Source: Nocardiopsis sp. N85 (GTDB lineage Bacteria > Actinomycetota > Actinomycetes > Streptosporangiales > Streptosporangiaceae). Taken from it: a DNA stretch of 64,000 nucleotides. This document shows positions 18,369 to 26,722 of this stretch, in pieces. Within the stretch, counting starts at the first letter, position 1; the number at the start of each line of letters is the position of its first letter. Where the stretch lies: contig NZ_JARBUT010000002.1 of NCBI RefSeq assembly GCF_028882275.1, positions 186,001-250,000 on the forward strand, written 5' to 3'. Both the position numbers and the translations under genes were made by a program. Under the pieces are notes generated by a model. It did no database searches. It had not been told where the DNA came from and saw only the letters and a list, made by a program, of their open reading frames with translations.

Positions 18369-18571
18369 GAATGACCACCCTAGACGAGCCCCTACCCCGC
18401 TCCGAGCGGCCGGCCCCGGGTAAGCCCGAACCGAGAACGGAACGTGGTCGAAAGCACACGTTCACGCAGGGGTCGGACAATATTTTTTTGGCCGGGTGCG
18501 GACGGGTGGAATCGGTTCCACTCGGACCCCCGACACGCCCCCCACCTGCGCGGTCTACCCGTGGTACACCA

Positions 18572-18587
18572 AATGGTCTATACCGTT
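18572..18587. promoter_or_regulatory. dre-like (DasR-type) site in the coaA-glmS promoter region
   Basis: AATGGTCTATACCGTT matches 12 of 16 positions of the Streptomyces DasR consensus ACTGGTCTAGACCACT. It lies 75-90 bases upstream of the glmS ATG in an AT-richer promoter region; a weaker relative starts at 18604 (ATTGGTATCAAGCAGT). GlmS makes glucosamine-6-phosphate, the effector of DasR, so feedback through this site would make sense. Binding is inferred. The rest of the 293-base gap shows no other feature that I can support. Confidence 0.5.
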
Positions 18588-18661
18588 ACCTGCGAAAACA
18601 AGCATTGGTATCAAGCAGTGGTTGGTCGATTCGGCGTCCTTTTTCGCCTACGCTGGCGGCC

Positions 18662-20515
18662 ATGTGCGGAATCGTTGGCTACGTCGGGCCTCAACCGGCG
18701 CTCCAGGTCGTCGTGGACGGACTCGCGAGGTTGGAGTACCGCGGATATGACTCCGCGGGTGTCGCGGTGCTGGGTGAGGGCGCCCTGCACACGCAGAAGC
18801 GGGCGGGCAAGCTCGCGAACCTGCGTCGAGCGCTGGAGGAGCATCCGATCTCCGGCGAGGGGGCCGGGATCGGGCACACCCGCTGGGCCACCCACGGCGC
18901 CCCCAATGACGTCAACGCCCACCCCCACGTGGACAACGACGGTCGGGTGGCGATCGTTCACAACGGCATCATCGAGAACTTCGCCGCCCTGCGGTTGGAA
19001 CTCGAAGAAGAGGGCCGCAAGTTCCTCTCCGAGACCGACACCGAGGTGGCGGCCCACCTGTTGAACGTCGAGCTGGTCAAGCGCGGCGACAAGGACCTGG
19101 CCGCCGCCATGCGCTCGGTGTGCAGGCGGCTGGAGGGCGCCTTCACGCTGGTGGCCGTCTCCGTGGACGACCCGGACCTCGTGGTGGCCGCCCGTCGCAA
19201 CTCTCCGCTGGTCGTCGGCCGCGGCGAGGGGGAGAACTTCCTGGCCAGCGATGTGGCCGCGTTCATCGCGCACACTCGCGAGGCGGTCGAACTGGGTCAG
19301 GACCAGGTCGTGGAGCTGCGCCCGGACTCGGTCCGGGTGACCGACTACGACGGCCACGAGGTCGAGGTCAACGAGTACCACGTCGACTGGGACGCCTCCG
19401 CCGCCGAGAAGGACGGCTTCGACTACTTCATGCTCAAGGAGATCGTCGAGCAGCCGCGCGCCATCGCCGACACCCTGCTGGGCCGGCTGTCGGTGGAGGG
19501 CGATCTGACCCTCGACGAGATGCGCCTGTCCCCGGCGGAGCTGCGCTCGGTCGAGAAGATCGTCATCATCGCCTGCGGCACCTCCTATCACGCGGGTCTG
19601 ATCGCCAAGTACGCCATCGAGCACTGGTGCCGTATCCCGTGCGAGGTCGAGGTGGCCAGCGAGTTCCGCTACCGGGACCCGATCCTGGACCGGCAGACCC
19701 TGGTCATCGCCATCTCCCAGTCGGGCGAGAGCATGGACACCCTCATGGCGGTCCGCTACGCCCGCGAGCAGCGCGCCAAGGTGCTGGCGATCTGCAACGT
19801 CAACGGGTCCACCATCCCGCGCGAGTCCGACGGCGTGCTGTACACCCACGCCGGTCCGGAGGTCGGGGTGGCCGCCACCAAGACCTTCATCACCCAGTTG
19901 ATCGCCTGCTACCTCATCGGCCTGTACCTGGCCCAGGTGCGGGGGTTGAAGTTCGGCGACGAGATCGACGCCGTCATCGCCCAGCTCGCCACCATGCCCG
20001 AGCAGGTGGAGAAGGTGCTGAACACGATCGAGCCGGTGCGCGAGCTGGCCCGGTCGCTGGCCGACGCCGACACCGTCCTGTTCCTGGGCCGCCACGTCGG
20101 CTACCCGGTGGCGATGGAGGGCGCGCTCAAGCTCAAGGAACTGGCCTACATGCACGCCGAGGCGTTCGCGGCCGGCGAGCTCAAGCACGGGCCGATCGCG
20201 TTGATCGAGGAGGGTCTTCCGGTCGTCGTGGTGGTCCCCTCGCCGCAGGGGCGCAGCGTGCTGCACGACAAGATCGTGTCGAACATCCAGGAGGTGCGCG
20301 CCCGCGGCGCCCGCACCATCGTCATCGCCGAGGAGGGCGACGAGTCGGTGCGCCCGTACTCGGACGTCATCATCGAGATCCCCGCGGTGCCGACCCTGCT
20401 CCAGCCGATCGTGGCGACGGTGCCGATGCAGGTGTTCGCCTGTGAGCTGGCCCTGGCCAAGGGCAACGACGTGGACCAGCCGCGCAACCTGGCCAAGAGC
20501 GTGACCGTGGAGTAG
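18662..20515 (+). CDS. glmS: glutamine--fructose-6-phosphate aminotransferase (isomerizing)
   Basis: GlmS makes glucosamine-6-phosphate from fructose-6-phosphate and glutamine, the entry to peptidoglycan amino sugars. The 617-residue protein starts MCGIVGYVG, so Cys2 becomes the N-terminal nucleophile of the class II glutaminase domain (1-240), with GHTRWATHG in the glutamine site. Two SIS sugar-isomerase domains follow, with IACGTSYHAG, SQSGESMDT and AEAFAAGELKHGP. The C-terminus ENDS in NLAKSVTVE, the usual Lys-Ser-Val-Thr-Val-Glu tail. The longer open frame upstream of 18662 crosses the promoter and is not coding. A strong hairpin terminator follows 17 bases after the stop. Confidence 0.98.
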   Translation: MCGIVGYVGPQPALQVVVDGLARLEYRGYDSAGVAVLGEGALHTQKRAGKLANLRRALEEHPISGEGAGIGHTRWATHGAPNDVNAHPHVDNDGRVAIVHNGIIENFAALRLELEEEGRKFLSETDTEVAAHLLNVELVKRGDKDLAAAMRSVCRRLEGAFTLVAVSVDDPDLVVAARRNSPLVVGRGEGENFLASDVAAFIAHTREAVELGQDQVVELRPDSVRVTDYDGHEVEVNEYHVDWDASAAEKDGFDYFMLKEIVEQPRAIADTLLGRLSVEGDLTLDEMRLSPAELRSVEKIVIIACGTSYHAGLIAKYAIEHWCRIPCEVEVASEFRYRDPILDRQTLVIAISQSGESMDTLMAVRYAREQRAKVLAICNVNGSTIPRESDGVLYTHAGPEVGVAATKTFITQLIACYLIGLYLAQVRGLKFGDEIDAVIAQLATMPEQVEKVLNTIEPVRELARSLADADTVLFLGRHVGYPVAMEGALKLKELAYMHAEAFAAGELKHGPIALIEEGLPVVVVVPSPQGRSVLHDKIVSNIQEVRARGARTIVIAEEGDESVRPYSDVIIEIPAVPTLLQPIVATVPMQVFACELALAKGNDVDQPRNLAKSVTVE

Positions 20516-20532
20516 TCGTCTCCCAGGGGAAC

Positions 20533-20563
20533 GGGGCGCGTCCGACGGGGTCGGGCGCGCCCC
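20533..20563 (+). terminator. hairpin terminator of glmS
   Basis: GGGGCGCGTCCGAC (20533-20546), loop GGG and GTCGGGCGCGCCCC (20550-20563) form a 14-bp stem with one G-T pair, 17 bases after the glmS stop and 29 bases from the convergent STAS gene stop. Confidence 0.7.
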
Positions 20564-20591
20564 GCCGCGTTCGCCGGGTCGGGACGGCCGG

Positions 20592-21017
20592 TCAGTGGGC
20601 GGCGGCGCGGGTACCGGCGTGGGCGGCGACGGCGGAGGCCAGGTCGGCGTGGGTGGGCAGCAGGGAGTGCAGGTCCAGCACGTCGAGGATGCGCGAGAGC
20701 TGGCGCGGCGGGCGGGCCAGGGCCAGGTGGTGGCGTTCCCGGGTGGTGACGCGCATCGCGTTGATGAGGGCGTTGACCCCGGAGGCGTCGATGAAGGCCA
20801 CCTCGGACAGGTCGACGACCACGCAGCCCCGCACCGCGACGGCCGCGATGGCCTCGTACGCCTTCTCGGCGGTGGCGAGGTCGAGCTCACCGCCCAGTGC
20901 GACGACGGTGGCGCCGTCGCAGATGAACCTGTCCCGTCCCGTGTCCGGCACGTCCACGCCTCGTTCCCCGCGTCGGAAAACTTCCCCAGTCGGACGCGAT
21001 CGGTCGAATACCGACAT
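20592..21017 (-). CDS. STAS-domain anti-sigma factor antagonist
   Basis: This 141-residue protein has a SpoIIAA/RsbV-type STAS domain (about residues 30-125). The strand-helix core reads VVALGGELDLATAEKAYEAI and VVVDLSEVAFIDASGVNALI; Ser in DASG is the phosphorylation site of the family. It would bind an anti-sigma ATPase and release a sigma factor when dephosphorylated. The neighbouring HATPase gene on the same strand, 112 bases upstream, could be the partner kinase, and the SpoIIE-type phosphatase at 45-47 kb could be the activator, both inferred. ATG 21017 is chosen with AAGG close by; a GTG inside, starting VDVPDTG, is an alternative. Confidence 0.88.
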   Translation of the reverse strand: MSVFDRSRPTGEVFRRGERGVDVPDTGRDRFICDGATVVALGGELDLATAEKAYEAIAAVAVRGCVVVDLSEVAFIDASGVNALINAMRVTTRERHHLALARPPRQLSRILDVLDLHSLLPTHADLASAVAAHAGTRAAAH

Positions 21018-21129
21018 GCCTTGACAGCCTACTCGCCCGAACGGCCCCACAGGAGCCGTCGGGGACGCTGGGGACGGCGGTGGTGTTCGAGGGCGGCGGA
21101 GCGCGGGCGGGGGGCCGGGGGGAGGCGGG

Positions 21130-21678
21130 TCAGTCGCGCCCGCCGCACACGGCCCACACGATCTTCCCGCCACCGCTCAGGGCGTTCCAGCCCCACTCGC
21201 GGCTGAACGCGGCGACCAGGCTCAGTCCGCGGCCGGATTCGGCGAAGTGGTGGGCGTCCACCTTGCGCGGGAGGCGGTCACTGGAGTCGGCGACCAGGCA
21301 GGCCACCTCGCGGGGGTCGTCGGTCCGGCCGAGCCGGACCACCACGGGGGTCGCCTCGGGACCGCGGCCGGGGGAGAGCGCGTGCCGGCAGGCGTTGCCG
21401 ACCAGCTCGGAGAGGATGAGCCGCACGTCGTCACCGACCTCCGTCACACCCCACTCCGCGAGGACCCGGTCGGCGAAGCGGCGGGCCTCGCTCACGGAGT
21501 CGGGGACCGATCCGAAGGAGCGGGTCACGGCGTCGGAGGCACGCTCGGTACGGCCGATGGGCACACCGCCCAGCGGATCCGTCCACCGCCCGCCCGGGAC
21601 ACGGGGGACCTCCGCCAGGGAGGGACGGCTCCAGGATGTCCCGGAGCCCTGCTCCGACGACACCAGCTCTGCGTTCAT
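21130..21678 (-). CDS. anti-sigma-type HATPase of the WhiJ-like locus
   Basis: The 182-residue protein carries a GHKL ATPase domain (about residues 60-180) of the SpoIIAB/RsbW class. The N-box reads LILSELVGNACRHA, the G1-like box reads CLVADSSDRLP, and the G2-like box is ESGRGLSLVAAFSREWG. The first 60 residues are low-complexity. Such small ATPases accompany XRE/DUF5753 and DUF397 genes in actinomycetes. Here the gene is divergent from the XRE regulator with a composite palindromic operator between them. ATG 21678 has GAGGAC seven bases upstream. Its partner could be the STAS protein next door or a sigma factor elsewhere. Confidence 0.88.
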   Translation of the reverse strand: MNAELVSSEQGSGTSWSRPSLAEVPRVPGGRWTDPLGGVPIGRTERASDAVTRSFGSVPDSVSEARRFADRVLAEWGVTEVGDDVRLILSELVGNACRHALSPGRGPEATPVVVRLGRTDDPREVACLVADSSDRLPRKVDAHHFAESGRGLSLVAAFSREWGWNALSGGGKIVWAVCGGRD

Positions 21679-21734
21679 CACGGTCCTCACGAGTGGTGAT
21701 GCGGGTTCGCTCGGCCTTGCCTGCGGGGCATAGT

Positions 21735-21769
21735 GTGTCTTACATATGTAAGACACTTATGCACGTGCA
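21735..21769. promoter_or_regulatory. composite operator A: 22-bp perfect palindrome plus TATGCACGTGCA
   Basis: GTGTCTTACAT (21735-21745) is followed directly by its exact reverse complement (21746-21756), giving a perfect 22-bp palindrome. One base later comes TATGCACGTGCA (21758-21769), which contains the 10-bp palindrome TGCACGTGCA. The same architecture, GTG-TTAC-N4-GTAA-CAC then TATGCACGTGCA, recurs upstream of the DUF397 gene. It lies 57 bases upstream of the ATPase start and about 195 bases upstream of the XRE gene, the expected place for autoregulation by the XRE protein. Confidence 0.7.
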
Positions 21770-21919
21770 GATCAACGCCCGGCAAGCCTATAGGACGAAC
21801 AAGCCTTATCGGTAGATCCTCATCCAAGAATTCACACACGGGCATCCTGGTTAACAGGTGGCACAGAAGGCACCGAAGCGCGCACCCCCGAACCCCTGTT
21901 CCCGGGAGAAGCCCCTCGG

Positions 21920-21925
21920 TATACT
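21920..21925 (+). promoter_or_regulatory. likely -10 element of the XRE regulator gene
   Basis: TATACT lies 39 bases upstream of the GTG start and is a good -10 hexamer for a housekeeping sigma factor. I do not see a strong -35 box at the right distance, so an activator or extended contacts may be needed. AGGGAGG (21953-21959) is the ribosome-binding site. Confidence 0.4.
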
Positions 21926-21964
21926 GAGCGGTCGCTTGCACCAAAGCCGTTACAGGGAGGCGAT

Positions 21965-22876
21965 GTGGTCGCCGATCACGCAGAGAACTTCCAGGTCACG
22001 CGGGATTTCCTGGCCAATTCCAGTGGTGGCCCGACCGTGCTGCGCATTCTTCTCGGAACGCAGCTCCGCAAGTTGCGCCAGGAGAAGGGCATTTCGCGGC
22101 ACGACGCCGGATACGCCATCCGTGCCTCCCACGCCAAGATCAGTCGCATGGAACTGGGGCAGGTCAGCTTCAAGCACCGCGACGTCGAGGACCTGCTCAA
22201 GCTGTACGGGGTCGACGACGCCGGCGAGCGCGAGGCCCTGCTCGGCCTCATCACCAGCGCCAACGCGCAGGGCTGGTGGCACCAGTACAGCGATGTGCTG
22301 CCCCACTGGTTCGGTGTCTACGTGGGACTGGAGGAGGCCGCCTCGGTCATCAGGACCTTCGAGGTCCAGTTCGTCCCCGGCCTGCTCCAGAGCGAGGGGT
22401 ACGCCCGCTCCGTCATCCGCCTGTCCCGATCGGCGATCTCCGAAGAGGACATCGACAGTCGCGTGCAGATGCGCATGCACAGACAACGCAGATTCACCGA
22501 GGGCGGAGGCCCGCGCCTGTGGGCGGTCGTCGACGAGGCCGTGCTGCACCGGCCCTACGGCGACGCCGCCGTGATGCGCGGCCAGATCGAGCATCTCATC
22601 GAGATGTCCCGTCGGCCCAACATCACCGTCCAGATCGCCACGTTCACCATGGGCGGGCACCCGGCGGCCGGGGGGCCGTTCAGCATTCTGCGCTTCCCCA
22701 CACCACAGCTGCCCGACGTGGTCTACCTCGAACAGCTGAGCAGCTCCCTGTACTTCGACAAGTACGAGGACACCAGTCTGTACGCCCAGACGATGGACCA
22801 CCTGGCCACCCAGGCGCCGCCGCCCTCCGCCACCGAGGGGATCCTGCGCTCCGCCCTCGAACGCTACGACGACTGA
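21965..22876 (+). CDS. XRE-family regulator with DUF5753 (WhiJ/Scr1-like)
   Basis: This 303-residue protein has an N-terminal helix-turn-helix (about residues 28-85: LGTQLRKLRQEKGISRHDAG then IRASHAKISRMELGQVSF) and a C-terminal DUF5753 domain (about 105-285) with QFVPGLLQSEGYARSVI, QMRMHRQRRF and FTMGGHPAAGGPFSILRFP. This is the standard form of the WhiJ family, whose DUF397 partners antagonise them and which affect development and antibiotic production in Streptomyces. The GTG start has AGGGAGG five bases upstream. Neighbours are a divergent ATPase and a downstream DUF397 gene, the complete classic triad. It probably binds the composite operators on both sides of its own gene. Confidence 0.93.
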   Translation: MVADHAENFQVTRDFLANSSGGPTVLRILLGTQLRKLRQEKGISRHDAGYAIRASHAKISRMELGQVSFKHRDVEDLLKLYGVDDAGEREALLGLITSANAQGWWHQYSDVLPHWFGVYVGLEEAASVIRTFEVQFVPGLLQSEGYARSVIRLSRSAISEEDIDSRVQMRMHRQRRFTEGGGPRLWAVVDEAVLHRPYGDAAVMRGQIEHLIEMSRRPNITVQIATFTMGGHPAAGGPFSILRFPTPQLPDVVYLEQLSSSLYFDKYEDTSLYAQTMDHLATQAPPPSATEGILRSALERYDD

Positions 22877-23080
22877 CGCCCGTCACCCGCACCCCACCAT
22901 CCCCCGGCCCCTCACCCAACGCCCGGTACCGCTCCGCGTCCGGGCGTTCGCCGTGTGCGCACACGGTCCGAGGATCGATGACCGGCTTCGGCCACGACTG
23001 GGAAACGATCGGACGGTGAGGAACCTCGCTCCCCGGGGCCCGCGTTAGCCGTGACATGCGCCTCCCTTCCCATCGCCCTT

Positions 23081-23121
23081 GCATACGTGATTACCGACGT
23101 AATCACGTATGCACGTGCATA
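23081..23121. promoter_or_regulatory. composite operator B upstream of the DUF397 gene
   Basis: GCATACGTGATTAC (23081-23094), four bases CGAC, then the exact reverse complement GTAATCACGTATGC (23099-23112) form a 14-bp-arm inverted repeat. Overlapping its right end is the perfect 14-bp palindrome TATGCACGTGCATA (23108-23121). The core repeats operator A: GTG-TTAC-N4-GTAA-CAC followed by TATGCACGTGCA in the same orientation. It sits 170 bases upstream of the DUF397 ATG. The remainder of this 414-base gap has no convincing gene; the leader between operator and ATG is unexplained. Confidence 0.72.
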
Positions 23122-23290
23122 AGCTACGCTTTGGGCGCGCACCGAGGACGGATAACCGCAAAAGGGGAGATCTCTCCCCCAACCTCCGCCCCCGTTGGCC
23201 CGGTGACCCGACACGACCGACCCGACGTGTCGGCGGCACCGTACGTGGACACCCCCGCTCACACGTCCCCCGAAGTTCCAGGAGGTCGAG

Positions 23291-23527
23291 ATGCACACCA
23301 TCTACAACGGCGTTCCCGCCGACCGTCTGCCCAAGGTCGAGTGGACCAAGAGCAGTTGGAGCAACCCCGATGGGAACTGCGTCGAGGTGGCGACCCTCCC
23401 CGACGGAGACTTCGCGGTGCGCAATTCGCGCGACCCCCGCGGGCCGGTGCTGGTCTACACGCACGCCGAGCTGGAGGCCTTCGTCCGCGGTGCCAAGACC
23501 GGTGACTTCGACGCCCTCCTGAGCTGA
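23291..23527 (+). CDS. DUF397 protein, partner of the XRE regulator
   Basis: This 78-residue protein shows the DUF397 signature: WTKSSWSNPDGNCVEVATLP, then FAVRNSRDPRGPVLVYTHAE and LEAFVRGAKTGDFD. Members (BldB-related, Scr2, WhiJ partners) bind their cognate XRE regulator and relieve or alter its DNA binding. AGGAGG lies seven bases before the ATG. It has its own promoter region with operator B rather than being fused in an operon with the XRE gene 414 bases upstream. A strong bidirectional hairpin follows. Confidence 0.93.
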   Translation: MHTIYNGVPADRLPKVEWTKSSWSNPDGNCVEVATLPDGDFAVRNSRDPRGPVLVYTHAELEAFVRGAKTGDFDALLS

Positions 23528-23683
23528 CGCCACGGGCGCCCGGGCCCGCCCCACGGCGGGCGACGGGCGAGAGGGGCGAGGACCCCGAGACACGGACCAT
23601 CCCGGAAAGCCGTCCGCGCCGATGGCCACCGCGCCGGACCCCGGCAGCGCGGTGACCGCCTTCCGTCCACGGTGCGGACGCGC

Positions 23684-23722
23684 GAGGAGCCCGGCGCCCC
23701 TTCAAGGGGTGCCGGGCTCCTC
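23684..23722. terminator. strong bidirectional terminator hairpin
   Basis: GAGGAGCCCGGCGCCCC (23684-23700), loop TTCAA and GGGGTGCCGGGCTCCTC (23706-23722) give a 17-bp stem with one G-T pair, followed on the plus strand by GTTTCACC. It separates the DUF397 gene from the convergent radical SAM gene. I see no gene in the rest of 23528-23814. Confidence 0.8.
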
Positions 23723-23814
23723 GTTTCACCGTTCACGGACCAGAGACGGCGGGGAGCACGGATCGATGCCCTGAGCGGGCGTGGGACGCTTCCTCCGCCG
23801 AACCGGATCCGCCG

Positions 23815-25179
23815 CTACAGGCGGGTGGGGTCGAGGTCCACTCCGCCGCCCAGGCCCACCGGGGCCTTCTCCCACGGGAAGTGGGTGGCGCCCAGCGCCG
23901 GCTTGAGGTCGAACAGCCAGGCGGCCTTCTCGTCGTACTCGGCGAAGAAGGGCCTGCCCACCAGCTCGGGGTCGCGCGCCTGGATGAAGTGGAGCGCGAA
24001 CACCTTCTCGCCGGCGACCTCGGTGACGCCGTCCACGCACACCTTGCCCGGAGTCGCCGACATCGACGGACCGCGGACGGTGCGGGCCAGGCCGGAGACG
24101 TTCTTGTAGGCGCCGCGGAAGATCTCGTAGGCCTCCGCCAACGGCACCGCGAAGTAGTCCTGGGGACCGGTGTCGCGTTCGACGAACATGTAGTAGGGCA
24201 CCATGCCGTGGCGCACGTGGGTGCGCCACATGCTCTCCCAGGTCGCCGGGTCGTCGTTGATCGTACGGATCAACGGCGCCTGCGTGCGGATGATCGCCCC
24301 GGTGGAGCGGATGCGCCGCACGGCGTCCTGCACGATCTGCGGCCGCATCTCGTTCGGGTGGGAGAAGTGCGCCATGAACGCCAGGTTCTTGCCCGAGGCC
24401 ACGACCTTCTCGAACAGCCGGAGCGTGTCATCGGCGTCGGGGTCGGTGACGAAGCGCTGCGGCCAGTAGGCCAGTGCCTTCGTACCGATGCGGATGGCCT
24501 CCAGGTGCTCGATCTCCAGCAACGGCTCGATGTACTTGGAGATCACCCCCTCGCTCATGATCATCGGGTCGCCGCCGGTGAAGAGCACGCTGGTGATCTC
24601 GGGGTGCGAGCGCACGTACTCGACCAACTGGTCGATCTCGCTGGAGGCGAACTTCAGGTCGGCGTCGCCGACGAACTGGGCCCAGCGGAAACAGTACGTG
24701 CAGTACGCGTGACAGGTCTGCCCCTGCTTGGGGAAGAAGAGCACGGTCTCCTTGTACTTGTGCTGGATCCCGGGGATCGGTTCCTCGTCGACCTTGGGGA
24801 CGTTGAGGTCCATCTGCCCGGCAGGGTGCGGGTTGAGCCGGGCGCGGACGGCGTTGGCCGCCTCGTTGAGCTCCTTGCGGGAGGCTCCGGACCGGATGAG
24901 GTCGGCGATCCGGGACACGTCGCTCTGGGGCAACATGTCGGCCTGCGGGAAGACCAGCCGGTAGATGGGGTCGTCGGGTGCGGCGTCCCAGTCGATCAGT
25001 TCGTCGAGGACGTAACCGTTGACCCGGAAGGGCAGGACGGTGGCCACCGCCTGCACGGCGAGCCGCTCATCGGCGGTGAGACCGGCTCGCGCTGTGAGCT
25101 CGTCGATGTGTTTCGTCGTGTAGGCACGAAACCGACGTCCGGTGGACGGGGACAGTGCCGCCTCTGGCGTAACGCTCAC
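23815..25179 (-). CDS. KamA-family radical SAM protein (lysine 2,3-aminomutase-like)
   Basis: The 454-residue enzyme has the radical SAM cluster motif Cys156-x3-Cys160-x2-Cys163 (CHAYCTYCFRW), the glycine motif LFTGGDPM, and late in the protein a TPGKV segment whose Lys corresponds to the PLP lysine of lysine 2,3-aminomutase (PGGGGK there). It therefore has both SAM/4Fe-4S and PLP equipment. An unusual N-terminal region of about 130 residues (YTTKHIDELTARAGLTADER) precedes the core. The substrate is unknown: KamA relatives act on lysine, glutamate, arginine or elongation factor P. GTG 25179 is chosen because AGGAGAGG precedes it; an upstream ATG lacks a site. It stands alone and is divergent from plsX. 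Confidence 0.88.
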   Translation of the reverse strand: MSVTPEAALSPSTGRRFRAYTTKHIDELTARAGLTADERLAVQAVATVLPFRVNGYVLDELIDWDAAPDDPIYRLVFPQADMLPQSDVSRIADLIRSGASRKELNEAANAVRARLNPHPAGQMDLNVPKVDEEPIPGIQHKYKETVLFFPKQGQTCHAYCTYCFRWAQFVGDADLKFASSEIDQLVEYVRSHPEITSVLFTGGDPMIMSEGVISKYIEPLLEIEHLEAIRIGTKALAYWPQRFVTDPDADDTLRLFEKVVASGKNLAFMAHFSHPNEMRPQIVQDAVRRIRSTGAIIRTQAPLIRTINDDPATWESMWRTHVRHGMVPYYMFVERDTGPQDYFAVPLAEAYEIFRGAYKNVSGLARTVRGPSMSATPGKVCVDGVTEVAGEKVFALHFIQARDPELVGRPFFAEYDEKAAWLFDLKPALGATHFPWEKAPVGLGGGVDLDPTRL

Positions 25180-25583
25180 GCCTCTCCTCTCATGCATGTG
25201 GGTCAGGACCGCCCTGGGGGATCGTGGTCAGGGCAGGGCTGATCCGGGGGTTCCGTTGTGCGGGCACCCCGGGAACCTCCGGAAACGAAAATTGCTCTTC
25301 GGTTGTCACACGTGCCCGGTGCGTCACACACGACCAGGCCAGCGAGCGGATATACCCCTACTTGGGTCTTTGTACCCGAATAGAGCAAAATGCAGCCCTG
25401 AGCTGCACATATAGCAAGCATCCTCGCATGAATGGACGAACAACCCGAATCACGGGACCCGCCCGATGACCCGGTACGGTGTTGCCAGACCACCCGCGCA
25501 CCCGTCGGCGTGTGCCCGCAGCAGCGCGGGGACCTGCGCAGACGGTGCGTGCCCACCGACCACCCCACCGTGAAGGACGCCAC
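25180..25583. other. 404-base divergent promoter region between kamA-like gene and plsX
   Basis: The region is AT-richer around 25290-25450 and shows no gene with a ribosome-binding site. TGCAGC (25391-25396), five bases, GCTGCA (25402-25407) form a small inverted repeat near the middle. It presumably holds both divergent promoters, but I cannot assign -35 and -10 elements with confidence. Confidence 0.4.
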
Positions 25584-26690
25584 GTGACCGGCACCTCCGA
25601 CGCGGACGCGTCCGTCGCCCCGCGGCGCACCTCGCCACCGATCATCGCCGTCGACGCCATGGGCGGCGACAACGCGCCCGAGGACATCGTCGAAGGCGCC
25701 GTCATGGCCGTGCGCGAACTGGGTCTGCGTGTCGTGCTCGTCGGCCGGCGCACCCAGATCGCCGGCCTTCTCACCAGGTACGACGCCCTGCGCGACATCC
25801 CCGTCGTCCACGCGGAGGACAGCCTGGCCATGCACGAGGGAGCGCTGGCCAGCTGGCGCCGTCCCCGTTCCAGCGCCGCCGTCGCCTGTCGGCTGATCCG
25901 GCGCGGAGACGCCGACGCCCTGGTCTCCGCCGGCTCCACCGGCGGCATCGTGGCCACCTCCACCGTTCGGCTGCGCACCCAGCACGGGGTGCTGCGCCCG
26001 GCCCTGGCGGTCACCCTGCCCACCGGTGAGACGCCGACGATCATGGTGGACTCCGGTGCCAACGCCGACGCCAAACCGGAGATGCTGGTGCAGTTCGCGC
26101 ATCTGGGATGCGCCTACGCCCAGACCGCCTTCAAGGTGCAACGCCCGCGTGTGGGCCTGCTCACCATCGGCTCCGAGCCGGGCAAGGGCAACAAGCTGGT
26201 CCGCAGGACCGCCGAGCTCCTGGCGGCGGCGGCCGAGGACTCCACGGTCATGGACTACCGAGGCAACATCGAGGGCCACGACCTGCTCGCCCGCAAGGTG
26301 GACGTGATCGTCACCGACGGGCACACCGGGAACGTCGCGCTGAAGACGGTCGAGGGGACCGCCTCGTTCGCCATGGACGCCGTCCGCACCGCCCTGACCT
26401 CCTCCATGGCGGCCAAGGCCGGGGCGCTGCTCCAGCGCAAGGCGCTGCGCGCGCTGCGGGAGAGCCTGGACAGCGAGACCTACGGCGGCGCCGCGCTGCT
26501 GGGCCTCAACGGCACCGTCGTCATCGCCCACGGCGACAGCCGGGCCCGCGGCATCGCCCACGCCTGCCGCCTCGCCCACGACCTGGCCGCCGGGGACATC
26601 GGCGAGCACGTCCGCCGCCGCCTGCACACCCGCCCGACCGGATGGCTGCACCGGCTCGCCCAGTCGGAGGGGCCCGCGGAGAACCGCTGA
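25584..26690 (+). CDS. plsX: phosphate acyltransferase PlsX
   Basis: PlsX makes acyl-phosphate from acyl-ACP and phosphate for phospholipid synthesis, working at the inner face of the membrane. The 368-residue protein has the family N-terminus IIAVDAMGGDNAPEDIVEGA, the loop DALVSAGSTGGIVATS, the segment RPALAVTLPT and the C-terminal VKTVEGTASFAMDA-like block (LKTVEGTASFAMDAVRTAL). In many actinobacteria plsX lies beside rpmF and rnc; here it lies 32 bases before argS, so it may be a second copy. The GTG at 25584 is chosen with AAGGA seven bases upstream; the frame is open to 25479 but Arg/Pro-rich there. Confidence 0.92.
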   Translation: MTGTSDADASVAPRRTSPPIIAVDAMGGDNAPEDIVEGAVMAVRELGLRVVLVGRRTQIAGLLTRYDALRDIPVVHAEDSLAMHEGALASWRRPRSSAAVACRLIRRGDADALVSAGSTGGIVATSTVRLRTQHGVLRPALAVTLPTGETPTIMVDSGANADAKPEMLVQFAHLGCAYAQTAFKVQRPRVGLLTIGSEPGKGNKLVRRTAELLAAAAEDSTVMDYRGNIEGHDLLARKVDVIVTDGHTGNVALKTVEGTASFAMDAVRTALTSSMAAKAGALLQRKALRALRESLDSETYGGAALLGLNGTVVIAHGDSRARGIAHACRLAHDLAAGDIGEHVRRRLHTRPTGWLHRLAQSEGPAENR

Positions 26691-26722
26691 GCGCACTCCT
26701 CCGTGCTCGGTACGCTTGGGGC

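Noticed and set aside
18369..18661. glmS ribozyme
   Set aside because: The glmS ribozyme is a Firmicutes element and I see no matching structure; a DasR-like operator is the better explanation.
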